64,000 nucleotides of DNA from Epiperipatus broadwayi (lineage: Eukaryota > Onychophora > Udeonychophora > Euonychophora > Peripatidae): positions 2,744,501 through 2,808,500 of the forward strand of contig JAQFVV010000030.1 of the NCBI GenBank assembly GCA_028023455.1, in the 5' to 3' direction. Below are positions 13,618-24,365 of the stretch, piece by piece. Under the pieces are notes generated by a model. It saw nothing but the letters and a program-made list of their open reading frames with translations. It made no database searches and had not been told where the DNA came from. A program made the position numbers and the translations under genes. Numbering within the stretch: position 1 is the stretch's first letter; the number at the start of each line of letters is the position of its first letter.

Positions 13618-14637
13618 TTAAATGGATAAACATGTTTTGACCATTACAATGTGTAATGGGGAGGTGGTTGGATTTATAATGGATAGCACGGATAGTTCAA
13701 TAGGAGCAGTGCAAGTTGCCGATGAACACAATGATGACTTGACAATGGAAAAAATAGACCAGGTGAAGATGTCTTGGTGAGAAGGGAAGGAAATACAAAG
13801 AAAGATACTGAAGGAATACAATCAGGTATTTTCAGACAGGCCGGGCGTGAACCCAGGGTTCGAACAAAGGATTCAGGTAAATAAAACACAACTATTTAAT
13901 ACAAAATCATATCCAATTCCTCATCAGTATAGGGAACAGGTGAAGGAGCAGATAGATCAAATGTTGGAATGGGGTATTATATCAAAAAGCTCCTCGGCTT
14001 ATTGTAACCCGATAGTCGTCATCAAAAAAAAGGATAATTCTGTATGGTTATGACTCGTTGCGAGGCAATTGAATAAAGTCACAGTCCCAGATTGTAACAT
14101 ACCACCATCCATGCAAGAATTACTTGGGAGATTTAAAGGAAAACATTTTTTTTCAACATTTGATCTGATAGCAAGCTATTGGCAGATAATGCTGCACCCA
14201 GAGGATTGTAAGTATACTGCCTTTAGGTATGATGGCTGCTCATATCAGTTTAACCGTATTTCATTTGGCCTGATTAACAGTGGGGCTGGTTTACTGCGAT
14301 GTTTAGATCAGGTATTATCTGCAGAAGTAAAAAAATAGTTACAATGTATGTGGATGATGTATTGGTGGCATCGGCTAGTGTGGAAGGACATGCCAAAGAT
14401 GTGGAAATATTTTTAAGGGAATGTTGGAATAAAGGCATCAAGGTAAACCTGAAGAAAAGTGTGCTATTTCAAGAGGAAGTTACATTCTTGGGCCACCTTA
14501 TAGGATCACAAGGTGTCCGGCCACACCCAGATAAAATCTCAGCCATCGAAAGTTTCCCAGCACCTAGGTCCAAGAAGCAGATACGATCCTTTTTGGGGAT
14601 GTATAACTTCTACAACCGTTTTCAGCAGTTTGCTTAA
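13618..14637 (+). pseudogene. Gypsy-like reverse transcriptase (element B)
   Basis: From the ATG at 13618 the end of the protease-RT linker and the RT itself can be followed: YNQVFSDRPG, SYPIPHQYRE, EWGIISKSSSAYCNPIV, FDLIASYWQIMLHPEDC, then the catalytic box YVDD at 14347-14358 and FLGHLIGSQGVRPHPDK. RT copies element RNA into cDNA; YVDD holds two of the metal-binding aspartates. Breaks include in-frame stops near 13780 and 14053 and a frame change between about 14299 and 14340, so no continuous polyprotein remains. RNase H and integrase pieces follow in order. Confidence 0.85.
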
Positions 14638-15200
14638 CATATGGAACCACTAGTTAGATTAATGAGAAAAGATTTAGTGTGGGAGTGGGGTGAAAAGCAA
14701 AGCCAGGCATTTGAGAGGGTGAAGCAAGGGTTCATGAAGCATTTAATGCTGGCTTTTCCTGATTTTGAGAAACCCTTGTGGTGCAGACTGACAGCAGCAG
14801 GTATGGGCTGGGAGCAACAGTATTACAGATTCAAGAGGATGGTCAGGTAAGTGCTGTATTTCTTAAGCAGGCTGCTCAAGGGTCTGGAGCATCATTACAC
14901 TGCCACAGAAAAGGAAGCTTTAGCCATTGTTAGGTCATTCAAAAAACTCCACGTTGTTGTTGGGATCAAAAATAATTGTGGTTACGGATTACAAGTTCTA
15001 GAATTTATTAACTAGTTATCTGATATATAATTGGTTGGTGCCGTAGAGCCTATATCTCCAAGAGAATAATTATGTGGTAAAGCATTGTAAGGGGTCAGGT
15101 AACATTGTAGCTGATGCTCTTAGCTGTAACCCAGTGCATTTGCCATCATATCATCTTAAAGCTGAAAATTTATGTGGCAGGAATAAATTTAAGGGTTAAT
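14638..15200 (+). pseudogene. Gypsy-like RNase H / connection region (element B)
   Basis: The segment begins MEPLVRLMRKDLVWEWG, the usual tether after the RT thumb, and includes FERVKQGF and, in another frame, HYTATEKEALAIVRSFKKL, a classic Gypsy RNase H start with the conserved T-x-K-E. Several stops and frameshifts interrupt it. RNase H would remove the RNA template during cDNA synthesis. Confidence 0.75.
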
Positions 15201-16136
15201 GAGGGAGTAGAGAATGATCTTAAAAGATTGGCCCAGTGTCAGAGGGAGGATGCCCAGTTAAGTCAAATAATTGCACAACTGGAAGGGAATACACAAGAAA
15301 AAACAATGATTAGTCCAGATGTTAGATCAACCAATACAAACTTGACCAAGCTGTTCTTCAATACAGAACGAAAAGGGGAACGGAAAGTTGGAGACCTGTA
15401 ATACCCAGAAAATGGGCTATGCAGTGGTGACTCATGTCCACCAAATATATGGACACTATGGGGTGTGAAAAACTGAAAAGTGGCTTAGACAGTGGTTTTA
15501 TTGGCCAGGCATGCATGGGCCTGTCATGAGAATGATCAGCCAATGTGAACTTTACCAGAAAACTAAGCCTGCTAATAGGAATTATGCAGGCCCAATGAGC
15601 TCCATAATCCCAAAGAAGCCACATGAGATGATTGCGATAGATTATTATGGACCATTGCTGACTTTTAATTAAAAAAAAATTGTTGGTGGTGTATGATCTA
15701 TTCAGTAAATTTGTGGCTGCCTATCCCATGACTCAAGCAAATACCGGAAACACCATACGTCTCCTTGAAAAGGGATATTTTACAGTGTTGGGAAAACCTC
15801 GTAACATCCTCTCAGATCATGGCACACCATCTTTCATAAACTTTTGAAAAGGAGTCAGGAAAGAAACAAACATACTCTAGAGAGGCCTCATTGGTTTAAA
15901 GTTGGCGATCTAGTCATGGTGAAAACCCCACACATGAGCAAACCAAGGAAATTTATCTGTAAGAAATTTTGCAGTTTGTATGAGTAACCTTTCCCTATTG
16001 TTAAGTGTCAGGGGGATAATGCATTCTGGGTGAATACTGGGCAGGAGGTAAGGGGATCATACAATGCTCGTTCCCTTATGAACAGTTCATGATATTTAGG
16101 AGCCATTCAAATACATAGACTGTATTTAAAGGTTAC
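15201..16136 (+). pseudogene. Gypsy-like integrase with internal deletion (element B)
   Basis: A zinc-binding HHCC-type region is visible at about 15430-15570 (THVHQIYGHYGV, then WFYWPGMHGPV and SQCELYQKTK), followed by IDYYGPL at about 15636, which holds the first catalytic aspartate. After SDHGTPSFI (about 15810-15840) the reading jumps to RPHWFKVGDLVMVKTPH, the C-terminal domain. The part between, with the catalytic glutamate, has been deleted. In-frame stops occur at several points. The gene would have joined cDNA to the host genome but cannot be active. Confidence 0.8.
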
Positions 16137-16290
16137 CGGGAAGGGGCTATTGCAACAGGGCAGGTATAATCAAACCCTGTTGCAATAAATAGACAAATAC
16201 GTATTCATATACTTAACGTATTACTAAATATATATATATATTATTACTTAAAAATATATATATATTATTTTACTAACAAAACAATTAGAT
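16137..16290 (+). mobile_element. Polypurine tract and start of 3' LTR of Gypsy B
   Basis: GGGAAGGGGCTAT at 16137-16149 looks like the polypurine tract that primes plus-strand DNA. It directly precedes TGCAACAGGG at 16150, a typical LTR start. The first bases form a hairpin: TTGCAACAGGG at 16150-16160 pairs with CCCTGTTGCAA at 16175-16185. The LTR cannot be followed past about 16290, where RTE-type sequence takes over, so it is truncated. No matching 5' LTR was found. Confidence 0.6.
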
Positions 16291-16310
16291 TACATAATGA
16301 TAGTAGGAAA

Positions 16311-17272
16311 ATCAACATTAAGAAGGGTGTAAGACAGGGTGACTCCATATCTCCAGAACTTTTTACAGCAGCGCTGCAAGAAATATTTTGTGGATTAAAA
16401 TGGGAAGCAAAAGGAGTGAAAGTACATGGAGATTATTTAAGTCATTTAGATTTTGCAGATGATGCAGTTGTTTTTGCAAATAATACTTTAGAGCTACAGG
16501 AAATGTTGCAGGAGTTATCAGATGAAAGTAGGATTAAAGACAAATGTTAAAAATACTAAAGTAATGTTCAGTAGATTTTCTCAAAATATGAAAATAAAGA
16601 CTGAGTTAGAAGTTAACAGTTATAAATACCTTGGTCAGATTATTAATACAAATGGAAATATAATAGTTATAAATACCTTTGTCAGATTATTAATACAGAT
16701 GGAAATATAATGGATGAAATTAATCATAGAATTAAACTTGGTTGGAGTGCTCTTGGTAGAAATAACTTGATACTAAAAGGAAATATGCCTGTGTCTGAAA
16801 AGGAAGATTTTTAATAAATGTGTTTTGCCAGTTCTTACTTATGGATCTGAGATTTGGATACTTAATAGAAGAGCAATACAGAGACTTCAGACCACTCAAA
16901 GAAGTATGGAGAGATGCATGTTGGGAGTAACAAGTAGGTATTGAAAATGCAATGTATGGTATTGAAAATGCGATGTATGGGTAAGAGAACAAACAGTGTT
17001 ACTGACCTCATTGAAAAAATTAAAAGACTGAAATGGAGTTGGGCTGGACATATTTTTACAAGAGAGGATCATAGATGGACAATTGAAATTTTAAACTGGA
17101 TTCCAAGAGATTGTAAAAGACCCAGAAAGAGAGCATAAGTAAGATGGAAGGATGAAATAAGAAAATGTGCAGGGGTGATGTGGAGAAGCTAAAGATAGAA
17201 AAAGATGGATTGAACTTGGAGAGACTTTCATCCTGCAGTGGATTGATAATGGTTGATGATGACTAATAAAAC
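16311..17272 (+). pseudogene. RTE/BovB-type LINE, 3' half
   Basis: The reading begins GVRQGDSISPELFTAALQEI, followed by HLDFADDAVVFANN with the FADD catalytic box at about 16450, ELQEMLQELSDESR, then SYKYLGQIINTNGN, KLGWSALGR, LKWSWAGHIFTREDHRWT and WIPRDCKRPRKRA. This is the order of the RT and C-terminal region of RTE-clade endonuclease-reverse transcriptases. The N-terminal endonuclease is absent, as expected for a 5'-truncated LINE. Several frameshifts and a 47-bp internal duplication show it is dead. The 3' end has TGATAATGG-TGATGATGACTAA, like the short-repeat tails of RTE elements. Confidence 0.85.
16618..16711. repeat. 47-bp tandem duplication inside the RTE
   Basis: A unit beginning AGTTATAAATACCTTGGTCA recurs after 47 bases. 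It repeats the codons for the SYKYLGQIINTNGN block, so the duplication happened in the inserted LINE. A smaller 22-bp duplication follows at about 16939-16982 (TATTGAAAATGCAATGTATG). Confidence 0.85.
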
Positions 17273-18569
17273 TAATATTTACAAGTTGATGTATAATCAA
17301 CGGTCATTTGCGTGGTCGTATTGAATTGTAGATTGTTATTTTAATGAAAAAGCCCATAAAAGAGGTATGGGGGGGGTATACACATGCTCTGATTTTTTCT
17401 CTTTTGCCAAACCTAGCTATACACATCACTATGTATGAGTGCGTTTTGAATCATTAAACATGAAAATTCACCATAAAATAAAAAAATTTTGTTTGATAAA
17501 CTTTTAAAAAAATATATATATTAAATCAAAGAAAGAACTATAAATGCCAAGATGGAAGACAGTTATTTGCAGAACAATGAAAGTGACTGTTAACAAAAAT
17601 CTTGGAATGTTGAGTTCTAATTAAATACTATTTAGAAAGAAAGTGGTGTAAAAAAACTTTTACGGGGCATTCCAATGAACGCACATGGAATGTTAATTGG
17701 AGAAAGAATTAAGAGAAGGGGTGGAGTCGGCAATTGCTGATTTGAAAAGAAAGATAAATTTTATGATAAAAAAAAAGAGAAAGGAATTAATTATTATAAG
17801 TTTCAGAGTGGAAGAAACATTATACATTGATAAAATATGATCAGGCTGGAGTAGAAACTTCAATGTGCAAGGTGTTCAAATCCTTCCCCTGAATGTATAG
17901 TAGCTGCCAATATTGGAGGACGTCAAGCCTGGAAAATTGCCTCAATAAATCGTCATGAGATGTGTAAAGGAATAAATAAATAAATAGAATTCAGCCATGG
18001 AATCCAAACTTCAAAAAGTCCATTCATCGTCCAAGGACCAGAGATTTCTCTTTTACCAGGTGAATCCATTCAATTCCCCAGGGAAAACACAGGTACCTTT
18101 TTATATTTGCGTTATATATGACCCCTCTTAGTAAGCTTACTCCACGTAATTCAGAAAACTGTTATTTAACCCAATTGTGAACTTAAATTTTCTTTTTCTT
18201 TCACATCGGAGAGTTTAAATTATTTCCTACTATCTTTATTAGCATATTAATTCATCCATAATTAAATCTTTGTTGTAATATACATATTGTAGCGTATTTG
18301 TGTGTGTGTGGGCTTTTGTAAAGAAAGAAAAAAGTAAATTAACAAAAGGGAAAACTGATAGGAATCTTTGATAAATAATAAAGAAATAAAATAGAACTGA
18401 TTTGACTTACATAAATATTAGTACTAATAAATATGTATAAAATGATGAATGGTTTTTTTGTTTTGAGTTTTTTTTTTAGAAAAAAAACAAAGAGAGGGCC
18501 AGTACAGCCAATAATTTTACCACCCGCCCTGAGAAAACTAGCCGCAGGCCGGGTCATTTTATCATCCTA
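17273..18569. other. Unassigned sequence between RTE and long-LTR element
   Basis: No gene recognised. A G9 run lies near 17370 and a (TG)n run near 18300. A GC-rich patch at about 18495-18560, next to poly-A/T runs, could be the end of a SINE or LINE but has no diagnostic arm. An ATG at about 17997 followed by a donor-like CAG-GTGAAT is noted but not called as an exon. Confidence 0.35.
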
Positions 18570-18573
18570 TTAC
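18570..18573. repeat. Target-site duplication TTAC, left
   Basis: TTAC lies immediately before the first LTR's TG. The same four bases follow the second LTR at 27223-27226. Confidence 0.75.
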
Positions 18574-20385
18574 TGTAACAGTCAGAATCGTCTATCTCAC
18601 TAACACACTGCAGAATTCAAACCCCACACATGAAACTGAACATTCTAGGAGGGGTTGCCTTCTAGATAAACTAAGCTCAAATCTAAAAGTCCAAATTTCA
18701 CAGTGCCATCTACATGATAATGCATCTGATGCTACTACTATTATAACCTTTGACCGGTGCCTGGTGGTTAGGGAGAAACAAAAGACCCTATACTAAGTTT
18801 GGGTTGCTAATTAACGTCTATGGATGTACAAAAGAAATGTAGAAAATAGATATATAGACCGAGACAGTGATAGGAATCAATAAAATAAAAGATCAAAATT
18901 AGTTTAAATGATTCCAAAAATTTATTTATATAGAAATATATATATAATGCCACTGCTTGCTTATATGAGATAGGGACGCGTATTAAATAATTGTTGGCAT
19001 GACATTCCAAAAAGGTTTTAAAGCAAAATTATATATTCTATCCCTCGGGCTAATAGTATTATGATAATGTGCTTGAATGAGATGGGAACATGTGCAAGGT
19101 GCTTTGAGTAATTATGAAAGTTTAATAAAATATTTGACAATTAAGTGTTATAAAATACTTATTGATTTCGAGAATAGTGCGGACAAAAGCTTACTAAGCA
19201 ATATAGTGGGGATGTGATCAAGGCATTTATTTGATAATAATAATTAAAGCAGATGGGAGGTCAGTATTGCTAGAAATGAATTTATTAAAGGATGGAGGGT
19301 GTGACACGTTTAAGTCATGGATGCTTTGTAAAAATAAATATATAAATAAAACAATAGTGAATATTTGGAATGACTACAGAGGGCAGCTCGCCGCTAACCC
19401 GTAGGAAAGTGTTGTCATGAACAACCGAAACTTAGCGACTGGGTGACGACTGTCTTTAACTCCCAGGTGTGACATTTCAGTACCCACTCTGCCTGGGAAC
19501 TGCAGGAAGTGAAGAGAACAGACTTGGCCGTGTAAAAACCCTTGGAAAAGCAAAGCAAAGCAGTCTCAACAACCAATTCATTTACCAGCAATACTAGACT
19601 AGTGTATATAAAACATACTAAATGGGTTTTACTTGGATTAAGAAAAATGCCCAATCAAATTCCCAGAAATTCATTTAAAAGGGTCCACACATTCTCGACG
19701 TCAATGATGAACTTTGTAATTAAAGTAGAACACAGTATTTAAAAATAGGAAAATGCATGCTTGCGGGTTTGAAAAGAAAGCATAGGTTTATTTATGCAAT
19801 CATGCATTTGGGGACACATTTAAATCATTGACCTCACACATACTCTCATATTAGGTTAAAATCAATAACATGTAGATTTTAAACTATGTGATTATTATAT
19901 ATATTAAAGATTAGAATCACCCTCGAACGAGTGATTTGCAAGATAATAAAATTGGGAATTATTATAAATTTAAAATATGCCTTAATAGCGGCGTCTTACT
20001 TTCAACAAAGGGAATAATTCACTCAGCCAAAGACGATTCTGACACATTATCATAATAAAATAAAAGAAAGCTTAATAAATCGAAAATATTAACCCAAGGA
20101 TAGAGAGCAAAACTGTTGATTATATTAGAACACGTTAAAAGAATACATAATGAAGTTATGTGACATAAAAGAAAAATAATTTAAAATAGCTATAGCATGT
20201 TAGTTAGGAATCACAAGAGCTCTTGGGTTAATTTAGGTTACCTCTGGAGAAGCATCTGCAGGTAGATTGATGTTCAGCAGGTTTTGATATAATTCAGCAG
20301 CAAAAGCTGGAATTGTTCATATTTTTGGCAGCAGCAGCCGGCCATTCCTGAGGGAAATAGCCTTCATGCCAGCTCTACTCCAACA

Positions 20386-20817
20386 TGTCAAGGTTAAAAA
20401 CAAAGGCAAAACTCCCCATACAGTAGTGCCACCCTGTGCCAAACAGAGTAATCAATGGATGCCAGAAGGCTTGTGCATAAAATCCCTATCTAGTGCCTAC
20501 TCATCCAATATCCCCAGACTAGTTTCTGGCTTGTGGCCATCATCTGTGAGGAGCCTTGGATCTGAGAGCACTGCACTAAGATCTAGGTGCAGTGCTCTCA
20601 GATTCAAGGCTCCTCACCGATGATGACCACAAGCCAGAAATTAGTCTGGGGATATTGGATGAGTAGGCACTAGATAGGGATTTTATGCACAAGCCTTCTG
20701 GAATCCATTGATTACTCTGTTTGGCACTGGGTGGCACTACTGTATGGGGAGTTTTGCCTTTGTTTACAACAAATTATGTGGTAGTATAGAGATGGTGATC
20801 ATGTGATGTCAAGGTTA
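20386..20817. mobile_element. Foldback hammerhead (retrozyme-like) insertion, copy A
   Basis: The element proper is 20398-20805, flanked by ATGTCAAGGTTA at 20386-20397 and 20806-20817. The sister LTR has the sequence once (26230-26241), an intact empty site, so insertion and 12-bp duplication are certain. The body is a palindrome centred near 20585: about 180 bases from GGCAAAACTCCCCATACAGT to GCACTGCA are repeated in reverse. Each arm holds a hammerhead-like core (GCCACAAGCCAGAAA then TAGTCTGGGG), but the CTGATGA box is CCGATGA in one arm and CAGATGA in the other, so both are probably inactive. One end carries an extra non-palindromic tail (GATGGTGATCATGTG) shared with copies B and C. Confidence 0.85.
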
Positions 20818-21028
20818 GCAATTTGTGTGGTAAACATGGTGAATTAATTTGGAGACGAAAACTCGGCTTCAAATATAAGTTCGCAGGCATGTAGCTAAAA
20901 TCTCAGGAAAATATATTTTGAAGAATATTTACTAGAATATCACTCGAATCATTTCATTAGCAACACCAGAATAATTTGGTTAGAAACATTTCATCAGCAA
21001 ATGATCAGAATGGAGAAGAAAACCCTCC

Positions 21029-21039
21029 TTTTTATAGTG
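21029..21039 (-). promoter_or_regulatory. TATA box in the long LTR (copy 1)
   Basis: The minus strand reads CTATAAAAAGGAGGG. The same box is in copy 2 (about 26459-26470), the solo LTR on the plus strand (about 52620-52632, ACTATAAAAAGG) and the copy before the gap (about 60842-60853). Its conservation in four copies supports use as the core promoter and fixes the transcription direction. Confidence 0.65.
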
Positions 21040-22100
21040 GAATTGAAACAATAGAACGTCCTTGGAGCATTACAAAAATATATCGTACTTATCAGCTGTA
21101 ATTAAATCTATCCGAATGTCTAAAGAAATTCAACAAAATTTTAATTAATTTCTATTGTTAATTTCCTTGTCGACATTCGAATTACAAACTAGATTTAATT
21201 AAAAATTACTTTTACTAATTAAAGAAAACCTTAAGTGGACATCTGCTGTATTTTTAGATAAGCTTCTATAACATTAAATAATTAAACTATTGTCCCTCAT
21301 TTATTTTAACAGAAATATTTGGAGTGACTTTTATTAAATTAAAAGAAAATGATTTTACTTTTTAAATTGCAATATTTGAATCTATTTACTAAACGAACAT
21401 GAATTTTATTTTAAATCAAAATATATTACAACTGTAATATTTTTGTAAATAGATTCAAACAAAATAACTTTAATTAACAATTTATAATTTTGATATGTTT
21501 TAAAATGCATATCATAGTGTGTGCGCAATTATGACCTATATAACCTACTTTTACATAAATCTAAATTATGTGAACATATACATAATCCATAATATTTTAT
21601 TTATTTGGGCATGAGTTATACTTATATATAATACAAGCATTGTACTCATGGTTTAAAATTAGGTGGCATTTTCAGTATATAAGCGTATTGCAGACACACT
21701 ACGATAGATAGGGGTTCAAACTAAGGTATGAGGGTAGGAAATAGGTGAAACGAAGATCTGCAAAGCAGACCTTACTGTTTCACATTCCCTTAGTGACAGA
21801 ACAAAAAAAATTGTAAAAAAAAAGATCTTACAACAGGTGTCCACCTATGAAGCCTGCATAAAAAAAATTTACAAGATAACCCATAACGTACAGTATATAA
21901 ATATAATGAAGAAACGAAACTGAATTATATACCCGGATCATATAAAAAATAATCTACCATCTAGCGAACATTTTCTATTATCTTCCCTTTCCACAATTTT
22001 TATTTAACATTTTAAAAGTTTAACATTGGTTTATCCGATCTCCTTTCTCATTTATCTTGTGACATGTCCATTCCTTTTTTTTTGTTTTTAAAAAAAACTA

Positions 22101-22997
22101 CTATAATCCTGGGTCTGGTGGGTGATAACTGCCTTTATATTTTAATAATTGCAGTTTCAGATTATCAGGCCTCTTTGCATTGTCTGGTGATAGATATACA
22201 AGGGGTTTCAAAATGCTGGTCGTTAACTGTAGCCTTAGGTTGTGGCAATTATTTGCCTTATCTGTTGGCTCCTTGGCCCATGGGCTGAAATCCAGTGCTA
22301 TCATTGTTTTCACTATTTCCTTTACTTCATCTGCTTGATATATTCTTGCTATATCAGGTGGGATATTTTCCTTGTTTTCTTTAAGTACTTTGATATTGGT
22401 GGTAAGCTTGGTTAGCTGAGTTTGAAGCCCTAGGTCTTGTACATCATTGGCTGGAAATATCCCATCTAAATACAGTTGGGGACATTGTTTTACCTCATGA
22501 AAAGTTTTTATGTGAAGCTTGGTTAGCTGGGCTTGAGGTCCTATGTCCCATACCTCATTTGCTGGAGCTATTCTTGCTAAATCAAGTTGTGGACATTTTT
22601 TGACTTTGTGAAAGATCTTAATGTTGACCAGCTTGGTTGGCTGAGTTCGAGGTCCCTGGTCTGGTATATCAGTTTTCTTTGTGGAATCATTTGTCTCTAT
22701 TTTCTGGTTCAGGGATTTGTCTGTCAATGACCCTACCGAGTTCAGGTCTGTTTTATCTTTTCTTGGTTCAATGACCTTTTGATTGTTCTTCATGCACCAT
22801 TTTTCAAATGCAAGTTGGAACGCTTTCTGTCCCTCTCGCACTTGTGCCAATTCGTGGATGAGTTTGGTCAACATTCTACATTCCTCAGCTCTCCTTCAGG
22901 TTTGTTCTTCTTCCCATCTTTTTGCTCTTTCTTCACTTTGCTTCCACATATCTATAATATTCCGGAAATGGACCTCATTATCATCCGTATTTTCCAT
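22101..22997 (-). pseudogene. Gag-like ORF of the long-LTR element, one in-frame stop
   Basis: A 257-codon frame starts at the ATG at 22874. The same frame extends 41 codons further to an ATG at 22997 in a good start context (GGCCATGG), broken by a single TGA at 22896-22898, most simply an Arg CGA codon mutated. The N-terminal part (MENTDDNEV, ERAKRWEEEQT, RRAEECRMLTKLIHELAQ) is charged and heptad-like, as in coiled-coil starts of Gypsy gag. Residues 74-187 of the shorter frame are three 37-39 residue repeats, each with a Q-x-TKL start and a Pro/Ala-rich end (IAPANEV, IFPANDV, IYQADEV). No zinc knuckle or enzyme motif is present. Function is inferred as structural or packaging, from position only. 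Confidence 0.6.
22314..22655 (-). repeat. Three about 114-bp coding repeats in the gag-like ORF
   Basis: The repeats encode GPRTQPTKL...VWDI, GPQAQLTKL...VQDL and GLQTQLTKL...VKEI, at 22655-22542, 22541-22431 and 22430-22314. They keep frame, which argues that they expanded while the ORF was still selected. Confidence 0.75.
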
Positions 22998-24365
22998 GGC
23001 CTTGGATGATTATTGTGATCGATGATGATGATGACTTTTATTTTTATTTTACTATTTTATTGCTAACTATTTTATCCTAAAAAAAATTTTGAACGAATTG
23101 GTGTACTTTTAAAACACAATGTATAGCACTGATAAAGAAAACTTTTAAACTGTTTTACGGTTGAACTTACTAAAACTAATACAGTTAAAAAAATACTATT
23201 ATTATATTTTCCTTGTTTGACTCTCTGCGATTACTATTATGTTTGATTTCAAATTTTATCAATGGCTAATCAGCTATCTCCTTCTCGGTTCTGTTGGCTT
23301 AATTGCTGCTTTTAGGTTTATCACTAAAACCCCAACTACTGCTAACATTTCATGTTTAATTCTGCTGCTAACATACATATACTTTACTGCCCGTATATAT
23401 AGAAAATTTCTTAAATGCTACCTGTCAAATTATTTCGCTAACATATATATTTTTAAACGCACACAATTTTATTTATATATATTAACATTCGTTAGATCCG
23501 GGTATACTTATTTCGATCCCTTTTTATTTAAGATTAGCATACATATATATTTATTTACATTATAATTATTGATCCGATTCACGTCTCATTATTTGGTCTA
23601 AGAAAATTTATACCCGTTGAAAAAAAACAAATTACATACAAAAGAATTTAGTCTGGTGACAAAATTTATTTTAGAAGTAACTCCGTTTAGTGAAATTACC
23701 CTTGGACGCCATGTCACCAGTTAAAAATATCCATAGACTGTTAGCTTCCCAAAATTAATTTTAATAACTATTCCATTTAACTACGGGCACTCGTTAAAAC
23801 AGTCGCATTTTTTTATTGATTACAAAATTTTATTTATGATTAAATTTTTGAATTCCATACGATAGCCTATTATATCTAGGTCATTACCATACAAAATTAT
23901 TATTATGCTATCTTGCGCGTTGAGCCGATAAAACTTTATTTTGATAGAGAAATACAAGATTTGAAATATACATAGATTGTCACAATATTCACTTGGGACA
24001 ATATTTCAGTAATTTACGCCATGCGTACATAGCGTGATTTAAGTGAAACAATAAATATAAATAACTCATTTCACACTATAGCAAGTTTGGACAGGTTTAG
24101 ATTATCAGTATATGTATTTAAATGCCAGAGTCAAACAAAATATATGAAATATATACGCAAATAAACAATATAGCTAATATAGAGTTTGAAAAATATTATA
24201 TATATCAAAATATAAGGGATTTGAGTGATTAAATACGAACAAAATACTAAAATTAAGCTACAGGGACATGGGTGTTTAAATAATTAAGATCTACAGGGAT
24301 GTGGGTGTTTAAATAATCAAAGCTCCATGTTTGGGCAAGCCATGGACCTGGAAAAAAAAATACTA
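22998..24365 (-). other. Leader of the long-LTR element
   Basis: About 1.37 kb between the 5' LTR and the gag-like start. It is very AT-rich. A 108-codon hydrophobic frame on the opposite strand (23239-23565) is probably a by-product of T-rich sequence. A short inverted pair CTGGTGACA / TGTCACCAG lies at about 23652 and 23713. A minus-strand TGGCTTGCCC lies about 25 bases inside the LTR edge; it is too distant for a convincing primer-binding site. Confidence 0.45.

Larger units (their letters stand above)
18574..21782 (-). repeat. 3' LTR (minus-strand element), with nested insertion
   Basis: This is the copy distal to the gag-like ORF. It aligns along its whole length with 24366-27222 apart from a 408-bp insertion plus its 12-bp target duplication (20398-20817) and a small deletion near 20340. 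Without the insertion it is about 2.79 kb. Minus-strand TATA is at about 21029-21039. Confidence 0.85.

Noticed and set aside
17990-18062. Possible short exon ATGGAATCC...CAG-GTGAAT
   Set aside because: Only about 21 codons, no acceptor or family match, and surrounding sequence resembles repeats.
19415-19654. Similar short frames in the LTR copies (also 25225-25446, 53581-53826, 59696-59905)
   Set aside because: Position is conserved because the LTRs are homologous, but the frame and starts shift between copies. Treated as non-coding LTR sequence.
20366-20623. 85-codon frame
   Set aside because: It is created by the hammerhead foldback insertion and its flank. It is not conserved in the other copies.
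18574-21782. Reading the long repeats as a TIR DNA transposon because both ends have TGTAACAG / CTGTTTCA
   Set aside because: The inverted similarity is only 8 bases with TG...CA ends. Two direct copies flank one interior with an outer 4-bp duplication, as in LTR elements.
22779-23025. Two plus-strand frames of 76 and 80 codons
   Set aside because: They are antisense shadows of the gag-like ORF and its upstream extension.
23239-23565. 108-codon hydrophobic frame, possible membrane protein
   Set aside because: It lies antisense in the T-rich leader of the LTR element. The composition alone predicts a Phe/Ile/Leu/Tyr-rich product, and no motif or start context supports it.
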